DNA of 64,000 bases. It comes from Variovorax beijingensis. GTDB taxonomy: Bacteria; Pseudomonadota; Gammaproteobacteria; Burkholderiales; Burkholderiaceae_C. Below, piece by piece: positions 1 through 7,858 of the stretch. Each line of letters opens with the position of its first letter. The stretch's first letter is position 1. The DNA lies in the NCBI RefSeq assembly GCF_003951285.1, contig NZ_RXFQ01000009.1:186001-250000 (forward strand). The letters are read 5' to 3'. Both the position numbers and the translations under genes were made by a program. Under the pieces are notes generated by a model. The model searched no databases and was not told where the DNA came from. It saw nothing but the letters and a program-made list of their open reading frames with translations.

Positions 1-46
1 CGGGCGCATCGACGGACTGGCGATAGAACTCTTCGTAGCGGCTCAT
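1..46 (-). CDS. prpE: Propionate--CoA ligase, N-terminal fragment (continues past window start)
   Basis: Only the first 15 codons lie in the window. They read MSRYEEFYRQSVDAP, which is the characteristic beginning of PrpE-type propionyl-CoA synthetases as I remember them. PrpE activates propionate to propionyl-CoA with ATP and CoA in the cytoplasm. A GGAGA ribosome-binding site (complement of 56-60) sits 9 nt before the ATG and supports this start. A propionyl-CoA carboxylase and mutase block lies about 40 kb away in the same window, so the product would have an obvious sink. The identification rests on a very short N-terminus. Confidence 0.55.
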   Translation of the reverse strand, partial: MSRYEEFYRQSVDAP

Positions 47-136
47 CTGGATATGTCTCCGTTCATTCGTTCGGCTCTGGCGGCATCGCCAAAACTGAAT
101 TCATAATTATGGAGACCGATCTTGCAGCAAGCTGAC

Positions 137-154
137 GGCCGGAACAATCCGGCC
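137..154 (-). other. Stem-loop downstream of the isochorismatase gene
   Basis: GGCCGG and CCGGCC flank a 6-nt AACAAT loop, giving a perfect 6-bp stem 30 nt after the stop of the minus-strand hydrolase. No T-run follows on either strand, so it is at best a weak or Rho-assisted end. The CTTGCAGCAAG palindrome at 121-131 lies beside it. Nothing else is recognised between 47 and 183 apart from the prpE leader. Confidence 0.3.
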
Positions 155-183
155 GAGCCCTTGTGGCGCGCCGCCGGTTTCGG

Positions 184-786
184 CTATCGGATCAGGGTGA
201 GCAGCTCGGAAAACGCGGGGTGCTCCGCCGTGCGCAGCCATTCGAAGCCGACCATCTCGGTCGTCACGAGTTCGGCCCCGGCACCGGCCAGCCGGTCGAA
301 GGCGGCGTCGCGGTTGCGCTCGGTGCGCGAGCTGCAGGCGTCGGTGACGACCCAGACTTCGAATTCGTCCTCCAGCAGGTCGAGCGCGGTCTGCAGCAGG
401 CAGACATGGGCTTCGCAGCCGGCAATCACGATGGAATTGCGCTCTTCGGCTCCCGCCGCGGGCTTCTGCAGGTGCTTGGGCAGGCTGCGTGCATTGCCCT
501 GCGGTGCCTTCGCCGGCACGCGCAGCCATTCGCCGAGGCCCTCTTCCACACCGCTGAAATGCATCTTCGACAGGGTGCGCTGGCACAAGGCGCGGATGTC
601 AGGCACGTTCTCGCCCAGCTTGGAGGGGTTGTGCTCGGTGCCCCACACCGGAACCTGGAACAGCTGGGCCATCTTGCCGAGCCGCACCGCGTTCTGCGCG
701 ACCGCTTCGCCCTCGAAGATCGACGGCATCAGCCGCGCCTGGTAGTCGACCAGGACGAGTTGGGAGAGCGAGGCATCGAGCAGCAT
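184..786 (-). CDS. Isochorismatase-family cysteine hydrolase
   Basis: A 200-residue cytoplasmic protein of the isochorismatase (YcaC-like) fold, a family that hydrolyses amides or vinyl ethers through an Asp-Lys-Cys triad. The sequence shows Asp14 in LVLVDYQ, Lys74 in TLSKMHFSG and the nucleophile Cys124 in IAGCEAHVC. The closing stretch with VVTDACSSRTERNRDAAF is typical of the family. Length fits the usual 180-210 residues. It is a single gene between prpE, which reads the same way, and a divergent lipoprotein gene. The substrate cannot be inferred from the sequence. Confidence 0.85.
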   Translation of the reverse strand: MLLDASLSQLVLVDYQARLMPSIFEGEAVAQNAVRLGKMAQLFQVPVWGTEHNPSKLGENVPDIRALCQRTLSKMHFSGVEEGLGEWLRVPAKAPQGNARSLPKHLQKPAAGAEERNSIVIAGCEAHVCLLQTALDLLEDEFEVWVVTDACSSRTERNRDAAFDRLAGAGAELVTTEMVGFEWLRTAEHPAFSELLTLIR

Positions 787-869
787 GAACCGGTTCTTTC
801 ATTCAGATGGAATTGATGGGGCCAGACCGTACCACCGAAAGGGCGCGTATCTCTCTAGACTCCGGACGA

Positions 870-1667
870 ATGCGGATCTTCTTTTCGGCCCGGCGCCATT
901 TGCCGATTCTGGCCCTTGGCGCGGCGCTCGGGGTGACCGGGTGCGGCGGCTTGCGCACCGCCAAGGCGCCGCTGGACCGCACGCTCGAAAAGAGCAGTTG
1001 TACGCCGAATGCCGACACGCTGATCGTGATGCTGCCTGGCGCGTACTCGCACCCGGACGAATTCGAGCGCGAAGGCTTCGTCAAGGCACTGGACGACAAC
1101 AGGCTCGCGGTGGACGTGATGCGGGTCGACGCGCACCTTGGCTACTACAACGGCAAGACCATCCTCGAGCGCCTGCACCGGGACGTGATCGCGCCGGCGC
1201 GCGGCCAGGGCTACAAGGCCATCTGGATCGTCGGCATCTCGGTCGGCGGCTTCGGCGGACTGCTCTACGCGCAGACCCATCCCGGCGAACTCGCGGGCCT
1301 CGTGGCCATCGCGCCCTACCTCGGGGAACGCGCGCTCGGCGCCGACATCGCCAATGCCGGCGGCCTCGCCCGCTGGACCGGGCCATTGGGCGATCCGCCG
1401 GGCAGCGACCCGCGAACGCCGAACGAGACCCAGCTGTGGCAGTGGCTGCGCGGCCATGTCGGCGCCACCGCCACCTTCGGCGCACGGCCGCCGCTCTACC
1501 TGGGCTATGGCATCGATGACCGCTTTGCGTTCAGCCATCGGCTGCTGGCGGCCGCACTGCCTGCGGGCCGCGTCTTCACGACCGAAGGCGGCCACGACTG
1601 GCCCGAGTGGACGCGGCTCTGGCGCCGCATGCTGCCGACATTGCCGCTGCCGGGCTGCCCCGGCTGA
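870..1667 (+). CDS. Predicted alpha/beta-hydrolase lipoprotein
   Basis: About 265 residues from the ATG at 870. That start gives a proper lipoprotein signal: basic MRIFFSARR, a hydrophobic core and the lipobox LGVTGC with the acylated cysteine at residue 25. A longer in-frame start at 807 would put 21 non-signal residues in front and is less likely. The mature part has the nucleophile elbow GISVGG and a late histidine in EGGHDWPEW, both typical of alpha/beta hydrolases, so it is probably an envelope-anchored esterase or acyl hydrolase. No substrate can be named. It converges on the sugar dehydrogenase gene with a 12-bp gap. Confidence 0.75.
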   Translation: MRIFFSARRHLPILALGAALGVTGCGGLRTAKAPLDRTLEKSSCTPNADTLIVMLPGAYSHPDEFEREGFVKALDDNRLAVDVMRVDAHLGYYNGKTILERLHRDVIAPARGQGYKAIWIVGISVGGFGGLLYAQTHPGELAGLVAIAPYLGERALGADIANAGGLARWTGPLGDPPGSDPRTPNETQLWQWLRGHVGATATFGARPPLYLGYGIDDRFAFSHRLLAAALPAGRVFTTEGGHDWPEWTRLWRRMLPTLPLPGCPG

Positions 1668-1679
1668 AGGCGCGCCCCC

Positions 1680-2813
1680 TCAGTTCGGCCGCAGGCGCAG
1701 CAGCTTGCCGTCCGATTCGTCGGTCAGCACGTAGAGCAGGCCGTCCGGCCCCTGCTTCACATCGCGAATGCGGGCCCGGTCGTCGGCCAGCAGCCTGTGC
1801 TCGGCCACCACCTTGCCGTCCTTCAGCTCGATGCGGTCGAGATAGCCGAACTTGAGCGATCCGACGAACAGGTTGCCCTTCCATGCCGCACCGTAGCGGT
1901 CGCTGGCGAGGAAAGCCATGCCCGAGGGCGCGATCGACGGCACCCAGTAGTGCAGCGGCTGCTCCATGCCGCCCCTTTCGGTGATGCCCTCGCCGATCTT
2001 TCCGCCGCCGTAGTTCTCGCCGTAGGTGATCACCGGCCAGCCGTAGTTGCGGCCGGCCTGCGGAATATTGATCTCGTCGCCGCCCTGCGGGCCGTGCTCG
2101 GTCATCCAGAAGCGGCCATCGGGCGCGAGCGCCGCGCCCTGCCCGTTGCGGTGGCCATAGCTCCAGATCTCGGGCAGCGCGCCCACCCGTCCGACGAAGG
2201 GATTGTCCCGGGGCGCCGAGCCGTCCTTGGCGATGCGCACCACCTTGCCAATGTGGTTGTCGAGCTTCTGCGCATCTTCCTTGCGGCCGAACCGGTCGCC
2301 CAGCGTGAGAAACAGCGTGCCGTCGCGCGCCTCGACGATGCGGCAGCCGAAATGGTGGCGGCTGGCCACCTTGGGCTGCTGGCTGAAGATGATTTTCAGG
2401 TTCTCGAGCCGCGTGCCGTCGGCCGAAAGCTGCGTGCTGGCCAGTGCCGTGCTGTTGCCCGAACCGCCGCCGGCTGCGGGTTCAGAGAAGCAGAAATACA
2501 GCGTGCGGTTCTTGTCGAAGCCCGAATCGGCCAGCACGTCGAGCAAGCCGCCCTGGCCGCCGGCCGCGATGGCCGGCAGGCCGGCGATGGGCGCGCCGGT
2601 CTTGCCGTCCGCAGCGATCAGCCGCAACCGGCCGGCCCGCTCGGTGACCACGAAACGCCCCCCCGGCAGAAAGGCCACGCCCCACGGGTTCTCGAGGCCG
2701 GCCGAAATGGTTTCCGGCCGTATCTGCGCCATGGCGGCACCCCAGACGGCCAGACCCGCCACGACGGCAGCCCTTCCTAGGAGGCGCCCAGCTTCCTGAA
2801 TTCGCAGGTTCAT
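1680..2813 (-). CDS. PQQ-dependent aldose sugar dehydrogenase, soluble type
   Basis: A 377-residue protein of the soluble glucose dehydrogenase / YliI (Asd) beta-propeller family, which oxidises sugars in the periplasm with PQQ. A signal peptide covers roughly residues 1-29, ending in WGAAMA. Family landmarks are NPWGVAFLPGGRFVVTERAGR at the mature N-terminus, the HHFGCRI segment with the candidate catalytic His, and TEHGPQGGDEIN, which belongs to the cofactor site. Length is normal for the family. It is monocistronic and divergent from the NlpC/P60 gene across a 241-bp AT-rich spacer. PQQ biosynthesis genes are not in this window, so whether the enzyme is active as holoenzyme is unknown. Confidence 0.85.
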   Translation of the reverse strand: MNLRIQEAGRLLGRAAVVAGLAVWGAAMAQIRPETISAGLENPWGVAFLPGGRFVVTERAGRLRLIAADGKTGAPIAGLPAIAAGGQGGLLDVLADSGFDKNRTLYFCFSEPAAGGGSGNSTALASTQLSADGTRLENLKIIFSQQPKVASRHHFGCRIVEARDGTLFLTLGDRFGRKEDAQKLDNHIGKVVRIAKDGSAPRDNPFVGRVGALPEIWSYGHRNGQGAALAPDGRFWMTEHGPQGGDEINIPQAGRNYGWPVITYGENYGGGKIGEGITERGGMEQPLHYWVPSIAPSGMAFLASDRYGAAWKGNLFVGSLKFGYLDRIELKDGKVVAEHRLLADDRARIRDVKQGPDGLLYVLTDESDGKLLRLRPN

Positions 2814-3018
2814 GTCTTTTCCGGTTAGTTGATGCGATCTTGACGCGAAATGGGGTGTGAATCCAGGCTGTTCGCCTCTTCAATGCGAGTACAAAAGTTC
2901 ACTTCCAGCCAATCGCTTATGGTTCATAAAGATCGGCCGTTACATTTTTTCTTCGATCGAATCAAAAAAAATCAAACAAATCAAAGACTTGAAGAAACAT
3001 TCACCAATTCGGATGAGG

Positions 3019-3047
3019 TTGACATAACCGTGCGTCATCAATATCCT
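3019..3047 (+). promoter_or_regulatory. Near-consensus sigma-70 promoter for the NlpC/P60 gene
   Basis: TTGACA at 3019-3024 and TATCCT at 3042-3047 are separated by exactly 17 bp. The expected start point, about 7 nt after the -10 box, coincides with the ATG at 3055. No Shine-Dalgarno sequence precedes that ATG, so the transcript is probably leaderless. The AT-rich spacer 2814-3018 also holds a TTCGATCGAA palindrome at 2952-2961 and poly-A tracts, and no gene. Confidence 0.7.
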
Positions 3048-3054
3048 ACGCGCC

Positions 3055-3639
3055 ATGCGTTTTTTCGTCCTACCCGCGTCTCTCCTGTTTGCCGTCGCCG
3101 TCCAGGCCGCCCCCCAACAGGACCGAACCGACGACGAACTGGCCCGGTTGCTGGCCGACAAGGGCATCATCGGACAACTCAGGCAGGTCCGCCAAACCGT
3201 CGCTGAACGAACTTCCGACCTCGTGGTGACCGCCATCGGCTTCCTCGGCGTGCCCTATCGCCGCGGCGGCAACTCCGCCGAATCCGGCTTCGACTGCAGC
3301 GGTTTCGTTCGCGCGATGTACAACCAGACGCTCGGCCACGTGCTGCCGCGCCGCGCCGAAGAACAGGCGGCCGCCACAGAGAAGATCGACCGCAGCCAGC
3401 TCAAGCCCGGCGACCTCGTCTTCTTCAACACCATGCGCCGCGCCTTCAGCCATGTCGGCATCTATGTCGGCGAAGGCAAGTTCATCCACTCGCCGCGCAC
3501 GGGCGCCCAGGTGCGCGTGGAAGACATGAACGGCAGCTACTGGAGCCGCCGCTTCGACGGCGCACGCCGCGTGCTCGGCGGCGCCCAGAACGACGAGATC
3601 AAGGCCGCGGCAACTGCTGCAACCCACACCGGCAACTGA
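3055..3639 (+). CDS. NlpC/P60 family cell-wall cysteine peptidase
   Basis: A 194-residue exported C40-family peptidase that is expected to cleave within peptidoglycan stem peptides. A signal peptide spans about residues 1-19 (MRFFVLPASLLFAVAVQA). The catalytic domain occupies the middle: Cys81 in GFDCSGFVR, His133 in FSHVGIYVG and His145 in KFIHSPR form the usual Cys-His-His set. The region before the domain is short, with no LysM or SH3 module, as in small gammaproteobacterial and betaproteobacterial versions. A consensus promoter abuts the start codon. It converges on lpdA, and the two share a bidirectional terminator. Confidence 0.9.
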   Translation: MRFFVLPASLLFAVAVQAAPQQDRTDDELARLLADKGIIGQLRQVRQTVAERTSDLVVTAIGFLGVPYRRGGNSAESGFDCSGFVRAMYNQTLGHVLPRRAEEQAAATEKIDRSQLKPGDLVFFNTMRRAFSHVGIYVGEGKFIHSPRTGAQVRVEDMNGSYWSRRFDGARRVLGGAQNDEIKAAATAATHTGN

Positions 3640-3672
3640 GCCTCCTGCGAATCCGGCGTCCTCAATCAGGAC

Positions 3673-3701
3673 AAAAAAAACCCGCCGCGGCGGGTTTTTT
3701 T
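3673..3701. terminator. Bidirectional intrinsic terminator between the NlpC/P60 gene and lpdA
   Basis: CCCGCCG-CGGCGGG at 3681-3694 forms a self-complementary GC stem flanked by eight A on the left and seven T on the right. It therefore works as an intrinsic terminator for both converging transcription units. Confidence 0.85.
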
Positions 3702-3720
3702 GTGGCCGGTCGAACCCCGG

Positions 3721-5547
3721 TCAGGCCGCCTTCTTGGCCGGCGGCAGATCGGTACAGGTCCCGTGCGCCACCTCGGCCGCCATGCCGATGCTTTCGCCCA
3801 GCGTGGGGTGCGGGTGGATGGTCTTGCCGATGTCGATCTCGTCGGCGCCCATCTCGATGGCCAGCGCAATCTCCCCGATCATGTCGCCGGCATGCGTGCC
3901 GACGATGCCGCCGCCCAGGATCCGGTGCGTCTCGGCGTCGAACAGCAGCTTGGTAAAACCCTCATCGCGGCCGTTGGCGATGGCGCGGCCCGAAGCGGTC
4001 CACGGGAAATGGCCCTTCTTGATCTTGATGCCTTCGGCCTTGGCCTGGTCTTCGGTGAGGCCCACCCACGCCACCTCGGGGTCGGTGTAGGCCACGCTCG
4101 GGATCACGCGGGCATTGAAGGCGGCGCTCGAGAGTTCCTTGTCGCCCTTCTGCTCGCCGGCGATCACCTCGGCCGCCACATGCGCCTCGTGCACCGCCTT
4201 GTGGGCCAGCATCGGCTGGCCGACGATGTCGCCGATGGCGAAGATGTGCGGCACGTTGGTGCGCATCTGGATGTCGACCGGAATGAAGCCCCGGTCGCTC
4301 ACCGCGACGCCGGCCTTCTCGGCGCCGATCTTCTTGCCGTTCGGGCTGCGGCCCACGGCCTGCAGCACCAGGTCGTAGACCTGCGGTTCCTTGGGTGCCT
4401 GCTCGCCCTCGAAGGTCACCTTGATGCCCTCCTTCGTGGCCTCGGCGCCCACCGTCTTGGTCTTGAGCATGATGTTGTCGAAGCGCGGCGCGTTCATCTT
4501 CTGCCAGACCTTGACCAGGTCGCGGTCGGCGCCCTGCATCAGGCCGTCGAGCATCTCGACCACGTCCAGGCGCGCGCCCAGCGTGGAATACACCGTGCCC
4601 ATTTCGAGGCCGATGATGCCGCCGCCCAGGATCAGCATGCGCTTGGGGTCGGTGCCCATCTCGAGCGCGCCGGTGGAATCGACCACGCGCGGGTCCTTCG
4701 GCATGAACGGCAGGCTCACGGCCTGCGAGCCGGCCGCGATGATCGCGTTGCGGAACTTGACGGTCTGCTTCTTGCCGGTGGTGTCCCAGCTGGTGCCCGA
4801 GGTTTCTTCCACCTCGAGGTGGTACGGGTCGATGAAATTGCCGACGCCGCGCAGCACCGTCACCTTGCGCATCTTGGCCATGGCCGTGAGGCCGCCGGTG
4901 AGCTTGCCCACCACCTTGTTCTTGTGGCCGAGCAGCTTGGCGCGGTCGACCGTGGGCGCGGCAAAGCTCACGCCGAGGTCGGCGAAGTGCTTCACTTCGT
5001 CCATGACCGAGGCCACGTGCAGCAACGCCTTCGAAGGAATGCAGCCGACGTTCAGGCACACGCCGCCGAGCGTGGCGTAGCGCTCGATCAGCACCACCTT
5101 GAGGCCCAGGTCGGCCGCGCGGAACGCGGCCGAATAGCCCCCGGGGCCGGCGCCGAGCACGATCACGTCGCACTCGACGTCGACCTTGCCGCCGTAGCTG
5201 GAGGCCGCGGGCGCTGCTGCCGGGGCTGCCGCTGGAGCAGCAGCCTTGGGTGCGGGAGCCGCCGCGGCGGGTGCAGGCGCGGCCGCCGCCGGTGCGGGCG
5301 CAGCGGCGCCGTCCACCTCCAGCGTCAGCACCACGGAGCCTTCCTTGACCTTGTCGCCCACCTTGACGGCGAGCGCCTTCACCACGCCGGCCGCCGACGA
5401 CGGAATCTCCATCGAGGCCTTGTCCGATTCGACCGTGATCAGCGACTGCTCGGCCTTGACCGTGTCGCCGACGTTGACCAGCACCTCGATCACCGCGACT
5501 TCGTCGAAGTCGCCGATGTCGGGCACCTTGATTTGTTGTTCGCTCAT
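3721..5547 (-). CDS. lpdA: Dihydrolipoyl dehydrogenase (E3) with N-terminal lipoyl domain
   Basis: A 608-residue E3 component that reoxidises dihydrolipoamide of the pyruvate dehydrogenase complex using FAD and NAD+. Residues 1-75 are a lipoyl domain with acceptor Lys43 in ESDKASMEI. An Ala/Pro-rich linker follows to about residue 118. Then comes a complete E3: GAGPGG (FAD), the redox disulfide in GGVCLNVGCIPSK, GGGIIGLEMG (NAD) and the C-terminal HPHPTLGE with the catalytic His. Ordinary E3 proteins are about 470 residues; the extra lipoyl domain is common in betaproteobacteria. Its ATG overlaps the stop of the preceding gene by 4 nt, so it is translationally coupled. Confidence 0.97.
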   Translation of the reverse strand: MSEQQIKVPDIGDFDEVAVIEVLVNVGDTVKAEQSLITVESDKASMEIPSSAAGVVKALAVKVGDKVKEGSVVLTLEVDGAAAPAPAAAAPAPAAAAPAPKAAAPAAAPAAAPAASSYGGKVDVECDVIVLGAGPGGYSAAFRAADLGLKVVLIERYATLGGVCLNVGCIPSKALLHVASVMDEVKHFADLGVSFAAPTVDRAKLLGHKNKVVGKLTGGLTAMAKMRKVTVLRGVGNFIDPYHLEVEETSGTSWDTTGKKQTVKFRNAIIAAGSQAVSLPFMPKDPRVVDSTGALEMGTDPKRMLILGGGIIGLEMGTVYSTLGARLDVVEMLDGLMQGADRDLVKVWQKMNAPRFDNIMLKTKTVGAEATKEGIKVTFEGEQAPKEPQVYDLVLQAVGRSPNGKKIGAEKAGVAVSDRGFIPVDIQMRTNVPHIFAIGDIVGQPMLAHKAVHEAHVAAEVIAGEQKGDKELSSAAFNARVIPSVAYTDPEVAWVGLTEDQAKAEGIKIKKGHFPWTASGRAIANGRDEGFTKLLFDAETHRILGGGIVGTHAGDMIGEIALAIEMGADEIDIGKTIHPHPTLGESIGMAAEVAHGTCTDLPPAKKAA

Positions 5548-6137
5548 TTGGACACTTTCAGTTTGAGTGTGAGAACGTCGACCGGTGGGGCCGAATTGCG
5601 ATCGAATTCGCAGGCGGCGGCGATGCCCGCCTCCGCCACGTCGCGCGAGGTGCGCGACTTGATGTCATAGGCCGCGTGCATGGCGCCGAGCGCAAAGCTG
5701 CGTCCCGAGCCGATGCTCCAGAACTGCTTGAACTCGAACACCTCTCGGTAGCTGTAGATGCCGTAGATGCCGCTCTGGTTGGCCATCAGCATCGTGAACT
5801 GGCTCGACTCGTAGGGCTCGTGCTCGTCTTCCTTGGTCTGCATGAAGAACGAGTCCTTCAGCACCGGATGCAGCAGCGTGAAGGTCCGGAAGATCTCGTG
5901 CTTGCTGCCGAACAGCAGCGCCTCGCGCGGCTGCGCGGCCAGCGCATGCTGCAGCACCAGGAAGTGCGCAGCGGCGCCGGCCACGGCAAACAGGCTCTGG
6001 CCCGCCGCGTCCTCGACGGTGAAGATCTTCTGGTTTGCCTCGGCGCGATGCGAAAGCCGCGTGTCGCCGAAGGTCACCAGCGAATCCGCCGCCATCGTGA
6101 CCTGGCCGCCTTTGCGGACGGCCACTACAGTCGTCAT
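5544..6137 (-). CDS. Proteasome-fold Ntn-hydrolase, betaproteobacteria proteasome homologue (BPH)
   Basis: A 197-residue protein beginning MTTVVAVRKGGQV, which aligns by eye with HslV (TTIVSVRR...). After Met removal the N-terminal Thr would be the nucleophile, with Asp17 in MAADS and probably Lys36 in ANQKIF completing the site. It is distinct from true HslV and matches what I recall of BPH, a ring-forming bacterial proteasome homologue without an assigned ATPase. I chose the ATG at 6137, not upstream in-frame codons, because it gives the N-terminal Thr and an ATGA overlap with the aceF stop. The 3' end overlaps the lpdA start in the same way. Some databases may mislabel this family. Confidence 0.82.
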   Translation of the reverse strand: MTTVVAVRKGGQVTMAADSLVTFGDTRLSHRAEANQKIFTVEDAAGQSLFAVAGAAAHFLVLQHALAAQPREALLFGSKHEIFRTFTLLHPVLKDSFFMQTKEDEHEPYESSQFTMLMANQSGIYGIYSYREVFEFKQFWSIGSGRSFALGAMHAAYDIKSRTSRDVAEAGIAAACEFDRNSAPPVDVLTLKLKVSK

Positions 6138-7804
6138 AGCAGGATGCGACGGTAATCCGCGAGCACCTGGCCCAGGTAGGCGTTGAAGCGCGCAGCCAGG
6201 GCACCATCGATCACGCGGTGGTCGTACGACAGCGACAGCGGCAGCGTCAGGCGCGGCACGAACTGCTTGCCGTCCCACACCGGCTTCATCTGGCCCTTGG
6301 AAAGGCCGAGGATGGCCACTTCGGGGGCGTTGATGATGGGCGTGAAGTGCGTGCCGCCAATGCCGCCGAGCGAGCTGATCGACATGCAGCCGCCCTGCAT
6401 GTCGGCCGAGCCGAGCTTGCCGTCGCGCGCCTTCTTGGCGAGTTCGCCCATTTCCTGGCTGATCTGCAGGATGCCCTTCTTGTCGGCATCCTTGAGCACC
6501 GGCACCACGAGCCCATTGGGCGTGTCGGCCGCGAAGCCGATGTGGAAGTACTGCTTGTAGACCAGCTGGTCGCCATCGAGGCTGGCGTTGAAGTCGGGGA
6601 ATTTCTTCAGTGCCGCAACCACCGCCTTGATCACGAAGGCCAGCATCGTGACCTTGATGCCCGACTTCTCGTTCTCCTTGTTGGTGGAGACGCGGAAGGC
6701 CTCGAGCTCGGTGATGTCGGCTTCGTCGTTGTTGGTGACGTGCGGAATCATCACCCAGTTGCGGTGCAGGTTGGCGCCGCTGAGCTTCTTGATGCGCGAG
6801 AGATCCTTGCGCTCGACCGCGCCGAACTTCGTGAAGTCGACCTTGGGCCAGGGAATGAGGCCCAATGCAGCGCCGTCCGCGCCTCCGCCACCGGCCGGCG
6901 CCTTGGCGGCCGAGGCCTTGGTGCTGGCCTGGCCGCTCATCACGGCCTTGGTGAAGCCCTGGACGTCTTCCTGCGTGATGCGGCCCTTGGGACCGGAGCC
7001 CTTGACCTCTTCGAGCGGCACGCCGAGCTCGCGTGCGAACTTGCGAACCGAGGGCGAGGCATGCGGCAGGTTGCCGGTGGGCGCGACCGTCGGCTCGTGC
7101 GGCGCGGCTGCGGCAGCCGGGCTTGCAACAGGTACCGGCGATGCGGCGGCTGGCGCGGGTGCGCTGGCGGTTGCCGCAGCAGCTGCCTGCGCAGGCGCGG
7201 GTGCCGCGGCACCTGCCGCACCTTCCACTATCGCGATCAGGTCGCCGATGTTGACCGTGTCGCCCACCTTGACCTTGAGCTCCTTGAGCACGCCGGCCGC
7301 CGACGATGGAATCTCCATCGAGGCCTTGTCCGACTCCACCGTGATCAGCGACTGGTCGGCCGCGATCGTGTCGCCGGGCTTCACCAGCAGCTCGATGACC
7401 GCGACGTCCTTGAAGTCGCCGATGTCGGGCACCTTGACCTCGACCGGACCCGAGGCCGCAGGCGCGGCAGCCGGTGCAGGCGCCGCGGCTGCGGGTGCAG
7501 GAGCAGCCGCCGCAGGGGCGGGAGCCGCTGCCGGCGCCGGCGCCGGTGCCGGCGCGGCAGCGGCACCTTCGGCCTCGAGCACGAGCACCACCGAGCCCTC
7601 CTTCACCTTGCTGCCGACCTCGACCTTCAATTCCTTGACCACACCGGCGGTCGACGACGGGATCTCCATCGACGCCTTGTCCGATTCCACGGTGATGAGC
7701 GACTGCTCGGCCTTGACCGTGTCGCCCACCTTCACAAGCACCTCGATCACCGCGACTTCATCGAAATCGCCGATGTCCGGCACCTTGACTTCCACTGCTG
7801 CCAT
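6134..7804 (-). CDS. aceF: Dihydrolipoyllysine acetyltransferase (E2) of pyruvate dehydrogenase
   Basis: A 556-residue E2 core subunit that transfers the acetyl group from lipoamide to CoA. Two lipoyl domains (about residues 1-75 with Lys43, and about 120-193) are joined by Ala/Pro linkers. A peripheral subunit-binding domain follows near residues 250-285 (SPSVRKFARELGVPLEEV). The C-terminal catalytic acyltransferase carries DHRVIDG, the HxxxDG active-site motif. Domain order is the usual one for betaproteobacterial AceF. It lies 54 bp after aceE, and its TGA overlaps the ATG of the proteasome-like gene. The first lipoyl domain is almost identical to that of the neighbouring lpdA. Confidence 0.97.
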   Translation of the reverse strand: MAAVEVKVPDIGDFDEVAVIEVLVKVGDTVKAEQSLITVESDKASMEIPSSTAGVVKELKVEVGSKVKEGSVVLVLEAEGAAAAPAPAPAPAAAPAPAAAAPAPAAAAPAPAAAPAASGPVEVKVPDIGDFKDVAVIELLVKPGDTIAADQSLITVESDKASMEIPSSAAGVLKELKVKVGDTVNIGDLIAIVEGAAGAAAPAPAQAAAAATASAPAPAAASPVPVASPAAAAAPHEPTVAPTGNLPHASPSVRKFARELGVPLEEVKGSGPKGRITQEDVQGFTKAVMSGQASTKASAAKAPAGGGGADGAALGLIPWPKVDFTKFGAVERKDLSRIKKLSGANLHRNWVMIPHVTNNDEADITELEAFRVSTNKENEKSGIKVTMLAFVIKAVVAALKKFPDFNASLDGDQLVYKQYFHIGFAADTPNGLVVPVLKDADKKGILQISQEMGELAKKARDGKLGSADMQGGCMSISSLGGIGGTHFTPIINAPEVAILGLSKGQMKPVWDGKQFVPRLTLPLSLSYDHRVIDGALAARFNAYLGQVLADYRRILL

Positions 7805-7858
7805 ATTGTTCGTCTCCCGCCGTGAGGCGCCGTTCGTTCGTTGGTTGTTGATTGATGT

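Noticed and set aside
137..154. Strong terminator after the isochorismatase gene
   Set aside because: The stem is perfect but has no T-run on either strand, so it is listed only as a stem-loop.
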